Part shown: positions 13,398 through 16,452 of the stretch, one piece after another | Layout: each line of letters begins with the position of its first letter | Position numbering within the stretch: position 1 is the first letter of the stretch | Source of the DNA: Bradyrhizobiaceae bacterium | GTDB taxonomy: Bacteria > Pseudomonadota > Alphaproteobacteria > Rhizobiales > Hyphomicrobiaceae | NCBI GenBank assembly: GCA_947475855.1 | Contig: CANJPN010000069.1 | Span: 1 to 16,452, forward strand | Direction: 5' to 3' | DNA: 16,452 bases | The notes under the pieces: generated by a model | What the model was told of the DNA's origin: nothing | The model's input: the letters and a program-made list of their open reading frames with translations, nothing else | Database searches by the model: none | Made by a program: the position numbers and the translations under genes

Positions 13398-15194
13398 GTG
13401 ACACACCCACCCGTGACCAGACGTTCTCACCCGAAGATTTTATGCCGTGCCGCTTTGCTGTCGGCATGCGCATTCGCGGTCGCGTTCGCACTTGGCAGTC
13501 CTGGTAGCAACGCTCAGCGCGCCCTTGAGACCGATGGTGCTGTCGGCCTCGAGCCCAAGGTGCTCGTGACAGCAAAGCGGCATATGATGGTGGCGGCCAA
13601 TCCGCATGCGTCGGAGGCGGGGCTCGCGGTACTGCGCGCCGGCGGCAGTGCGACGGACGCTGCAATAGCGGCTCAACTCGTCCTCAATCTCGTGGAGCCG
13701 CAGTCTTCGGGCATCGGCGGTGGCGGTTTTCTCTTGCATTGGAATGCCAGCGCCAAGCGTTTCAACAGCTATGACGGACGCGAGACCGCGCCGCGCAAGA
13801 TCACGCCGAATGTATTCCTGACACCGGATGGCCGGCCGCGGCCCTTCTGGGAGGTCGTCAACAGCGGTGAAAGCGTGGGCGTGCCAGGGCTCGTTGCAAT
13901 GCTGGCCCGTGCCCACGCCACGCACGGGAAAATCGCGTGGCGAGAGCTGTTCCAGCCGGCCATCAAACTTGCCGAGGGGGGATTTGCGGTCTCCCGACGG
14001 CTCAATGGACTGTTGGCGGAGCGCGGGGCAGAGCACTTCTCCCCAGCAGCTCGTGCCTATTTCTTCGACGCTGCAGGTAAGCCGCGCGCCGTTGGCGATA
14101 TGCTGGCCAATCCCGCTTACGCCAAAGTCCTGCGTCGGATCGGCGAGGAAGGTCCGGTCGCCCTCTACAAAGGGCCTTTGGCCCAAAGCATCGTCGACGC
14201 TGTCGCATCCGGCGGGCATGGACGTCCCGGAACACTTTCGGCGGACGACATCGCTGAATACACAGCAATTGAGCGCCCCGTCGAATGCGGCGCCTATCGC
14301 CGATACCGCATCTGCGGCATGGGCCCGCCATCCTCCGGCGGACTTGCCACGATCATGACGCTAGGAGCGTTGGCACCTCGCAGCGTCGGCGCGACGCCAA
14401 TGGCAGCACCCGCTGTGCATCTCATCGCCCAGGCCCAAAGGCTTGCTTATGCGGACAGGGATCATTGGGTTGCAGACCCCGACCGCGTCAAGGTTCCGCG
14501 CGGCCTTACCGCGCCGTCGTATCTCAACGAGCGCGGTCGATTGATCATGGAAGGGAGAGCGCCGGGACGCGCGGCCCCGGGACTTCCACCGGGCGCATCA
14601 GAGAAACGCGCGGGCATCGATGCGACCAACGAAATCGCAGGGACCACGCACCTCTCGGTCGTCGATGCCGCGGGCAACGCCGTCGCCCTGACGAGTTCGA
14701 TCGAAGCAGGCTTCGGCTCGGGCCTGATGGCCGAAGGCTTCCTTCTCAACAATCAACTCACCGATTTTTCGTTCCGCACCCATGACGGGGAAGGCCGGCC
14801 GATCGCGAACGCTCCAGAACCTGGAAAGCGCCCGCGCAGCTCGATGGCGCCGACCATCGTTCTCGATCCCAACGGGCAGTTGTTCGCGGTGCTGGGATCG
14901 CCCGGCGGCAGCCGCATCCCGCTGTACGTCTTGAAATCGTTGATTGGCCTGATCGATTGGAAGCTCGATGCACAGGCCGCAGCCGACCTTCCCAACTTCG
15001 GTAGTCGGAACGGACCGCTGGAAATCGAGCGGGACCTCGCCGGATCGCTCCTGCCGCTGCAGATGAAGGCATTGGGCCACGAGGTGCGTATCGATGCGAT
15101 GACGTCGGGCACCCACATCATCGTGGCGCGGCCTGGCCATCGGCTCGAAGGCGGTGCTGATCCCCGACGCGAAGGCGTAGCGCTCGGAGATTGA
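13398..15194 (+). CDS. ggt: Gamma-glutamyltransferase, exported proenzyme
   Basis: GGT cleaves the gamma-glutamyl bond of glutathione and related compounds and transfers glutamyl to water or amino acids, usually in the periplasm. The 598-residue precursor begins with a basic and hydrophobic export signal (RRSHPKILCRAALLSACAF… to about residue 38, likely cut near SNA-QR). It is expected to self-cleave before the first Thr of GTTHLSVVD (Thr416), giving a large and a small subunit. Other signatures are NPHASEAGLAVLRAGGSATDAAIA, SSGIGGGGFLLHW with the DGRETAP substrate-binding segment, GFGSGLMAEGFLLNNQLTDF, PGKRPRSSMAPTIV and VLGSPGGSRIPLYV. GTG 13398 and GTG 13413 are both possible starts; neither has a clear ribosome site. 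The cysteine in LLSAC also fits a lipobox, but it lies inside the hydrophobic stretch. The oxidase gene follows closely, so the two are probably cotranscribed. Confidence 0.95.
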   Translation: MTHPPVTRRSHPKILCRAALLSACAFAVAFALGSPGSNAQRALETDGAVGLEPKVLVTAKRHMMVAANPHASEAGLAVLRAGGSATDAAIAAQLVLNLVEPQSSGIGGGGFLLHWNASAKRFNSYDGRETAPRKITPNVFLTPDGRPRPFWEVVNSGESVGVPGLVAMLARAHATHGKIAWRELFQPAIKLAEGGFAVSRRLNGLLAERGAEHFSPAARAYFFDAAGKPRAVGDMLANPAYAKVLRRIGEEGPVALYKGPLAQSIVDAVASGGHGRPGTLSADDIAEYTAIERPVECGAYRRYRICGMGPPSSGGLATIMTLGALAPRSVGATPMAAPAVHLIAQAQRLAYADRDHWVADPDRVKVPRGLTAPSYLNERGRLIMEGRAPGRAAPGLPPGASEKRAGIDATNEIAGTTHLSVVDAAGNAVALTSSIEAGFGSGLMAEGFLLNNQLTDFSFRTHDGEGRPIANAPEPGKRPRSSMAPTIVLDPNGQLFAVLGSPGGSRIPLYVLKSLIGLIDWKLDAQAAADLPNFGSRNGPLEIERDLAGSLLPLQMKALGHEVRIDAMTSGTHIIVARPGHRLEGGADPRREGVALGD

Positions 15195-15213
15195 GCGACA
15201 AGGAATGGTTCGG

Positions 15214-16221
15214 ATGGCTGACAAGCTCAAAATTGATATCGCCGGGGCCGGCATATTCGGCCTGTGGCAAGCCCTCACGCTTGCACGCGCAGGGCATCGC
15301 GTCCGGCTGTTCGAAGCGTCGGCTGAACCGTTCGCGAATGCGCAGAGCCGCCTTGCAGGCGCGATGCTGGCGCCATGGTGCGAAGCTGAAGCTGCCGAGC
15401 CCATCGTGCGCGACGCTGGTATCGCTTGTCTGCCGATGTGGCTCGATGCGTTCCCCGGAATCGTCACTGCGGGCACGCTCGTCGTCGCCCAGTCCCGTGA
15501 CCTATCCGAGCTGAAGCGGTTCGCGCGGCTTGCACCAGGGCACATCGCCGTCGACGGCGCGCGCATAGACGAAATCGAACCTGATCTCGCAGGGCGTTTC
15601 AGGTCGGGGCTGTTGTTCGCCGAAGAAGCCCACATGCGAACGCCTGCCGCGCTCGCAGCTTTGCTGGAATCTGCAAAGCAAGCCGGCGCCGAGGTGTGGC
15701 TAGGCGAGAGCTGGCAGGCAGGTGGGCCGGAGACCGACTTCACGATCGACTGCCGCGGTCTCGGCGCCCGGGAAGCACTGCCGACGTTGCGCGGCGTGCG
15801 CGGGGAAAGGCTGCTGGTCAGGGCGCGGGATGTTTCTTTGAAGCGTCCGGTGCGACTTCTGCATCCTCGGTTTCCGCTTTACATCGTGCCGTGGGGCGAC
15901 GGCGTTCATCTCGTCGGCGCAACCGTGATCGAAAGCGAAGATCCCAGCCCGATGACAGTGCGCTCCGCGTTGGAACTGCTCGGAATGGCGTATGCGCTGA
16001 CGCCCGCTTTCGGGGAAGCTGAGATTCTCGAGACATCCGCTGGCGTCCGTCCTGCGTTCCCCGACAATGTCCCTCGCGTAGTGGTCCAAGGGCGCACGAT
16101 CCATGTCAACGGCGCTTATCGGCATGGGTTTCTGCTCGGGCCGGCAATGGCCCGCATCGTGGCGGATGTGGTCGCTATCGGCCGAAGCGATTGGGAACAC
16201 GCCGCGGGGCTGATGGCCTGA
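15214..16221 (+). CDS. thiO: FAD-dependent glycine oxidase (ThiO-like, DAO family)
   Basis: ThiO oxidises glycine to iminoglycine, the precursor of the thiazole ring of thiamine, in the cytoplasm. The 335-residue protein starts with a Rossmann FAD motif (IDIAGAGIFGLWQALTLARAGHRVRLFEAS, glycines at 11, 13 and 16). It has the SRLAGAMLAPWCEAE segment, a middle substrate domain with PTLRGVRGERLLVRA, and ends with the typical AGVRPAFPDNVPRVVVQGRTIHVNGAYRHGFLLGPAMA. I place the start at ATG 15214, nine bases after AAGGA (15200-15204); the in-frame ATG at 15205 touches that site. It begins 19 bases after ggt, so the two are likely cotranscribed. The usual partners thiS and thiG are not found in the remaining window, and no TPP riboswitch is seen. 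A different D-amino-acid or glycine oxidase of the same family is the main alternative. Confidence 0.8.
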   Translation: MADKLKIDIAGAGIFGLWQALTLARAGHRVRLFEASAEPFANAQSRLAGAMLAPWCEAEAAEPIVRDAGIACLPMWLDAFPGIVTAGTLVVAQSRDLSELKRFARLAPGHIAVDGARIDEIEPDLAGRFRSGLLFAEEAHMRTPAALAALLESAKQAGAEVWLGESWQAGGPETDFTIDCRGLGAREALPTLRGVRGERLLVRARDVSLKRPVRLLHPRFPLYIVPWGDGVHLVGATVIESEDPSPMTVRSALELLGMAYALTPAFGEAEILETSAGVRPAFPDNVPRVVVQGRTIHVNGAYRHGFLLGPAMARIVADVVAIGRSDWEHAAGLMA

Positions 16222-16452
16222 GCCTCGAGCGCCCTCGCGGCTGATCAACGGATCACCCAGCACTTTCCTCTGCCGAACGGCCAGCGTTCGCCACGGTCGC
16301 GTAGAGCTGATCAGCGACGCGCAATCCGCCAATTCTCGGTCGCAGACGGTTACGGCCGAGTGACCCAACCCGCCCTACGAAGCATACCCGGGCTGGCGAA
16401 CCTCCGCTCAAGCAGGAAATCTCAGCTCAACAGCCCTTCCATTCCGGCGGGC
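16222..16452. other. Spacer after thiO, no supported gene
   Basis: No + strand start with a ribosome site is visible. A 6-bp hairpin, CGAACG (16274-16279) with CGTTCG (16285-16290), and the palindrome GCTGATCAGC (16306-16315), whose first eight bases repeat 16240-16247, may belong to a transcript end. The last 31 bases could be the tail of a - strand gene, but this is too short to support. Confidence 0.5.

Noticed and set aside
15195..15213. TPP riboswitch before the ThiO-like gene
   Set aside because: The spacer is only 19 bases and contains no THI-box motif such as CUGAGA.
16422..16452. Possible end of a - strand gene (reads P-A-G-M-E-G-L-L-S-stop)
   Set aside because: Only nine codons inside the window; nothing can be recognised.

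Overview
The window looks like a chromosomal housekeeping segment of an alphaproteobacterium, most likely of the order Hyphomicrobiales (Rhizobiales). The evidence is the gene order lnt – XRE regulator – metK – trmB – rimP – nusA – ylxR – infB – rbfA – truB, the GC-rich codon usage, and rhizobial-type protein variants such as MetK with GGPDGDCGLTGRK and an XRE regulator directly after lnt. Genus cannot be fixed from sequence reading alone; a Hyphomicrobium-like lineage is only a guess. All supported genes lie on the + strand.

Layout. Bases 1–876 are the 3' part of lnt (lipoprotein N-acylation). After a 201-base spacer with a candidate promoter comes a PhrR-like XRE regulator (1078–1554). A 316-base gene-free leader with a branched inverted-repeat structure and a 15-base minisatellite precedes metK (1871–3136). 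A small VOC-family gene (3239–3616) sits between metK and trmB (3692–4447), with a strong stem-loop on each side. Then comes a promoter and terminator-like leader followed by the transcription/translation block rimP–nusA–ylxR–infB–rbfA–truB (4694–12505). After truB the gene order departs from the usual rpsO–pnp: recO (12582–13325), a secreted gamma-glutamyltransferase (13398–15194) and a ThiO-like FAD oxidase (15214–16221) follow. The last 231 bases hold no gene I can support.

How the genes work together. The central block makes factors for 30S maturation (RimP, RbfA), elongation/termination control (NusA), an RNA-binding protein (YlxR fused to an L7Ae-like domain), initiation factor IF-2 and tRNA pseudouridine-55 synthase. 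This is the classic nusA–infB operon that couples transcription to ribosome assembly. MetK supplies the SAM used by TrmB next door.

The proteins are familiar; what stands out is the RNA and DNA between them. Most larger spacers contain sizeable perfect or near-perfect inverted repeats, several with mutually exclusive pairings just upstream of rimP, infB, rbfA and recO. An inverted pair of heptad tandem arrays sits between rbfA and truB. I see no CRISPR array, tRNA, rRNA, insertion sequence or phage gene, and no clear undescribed multi-gene system. The best candidates for something new are the metK leader structure, the rimP and rbfA leaders, and the heptad-repeat element.
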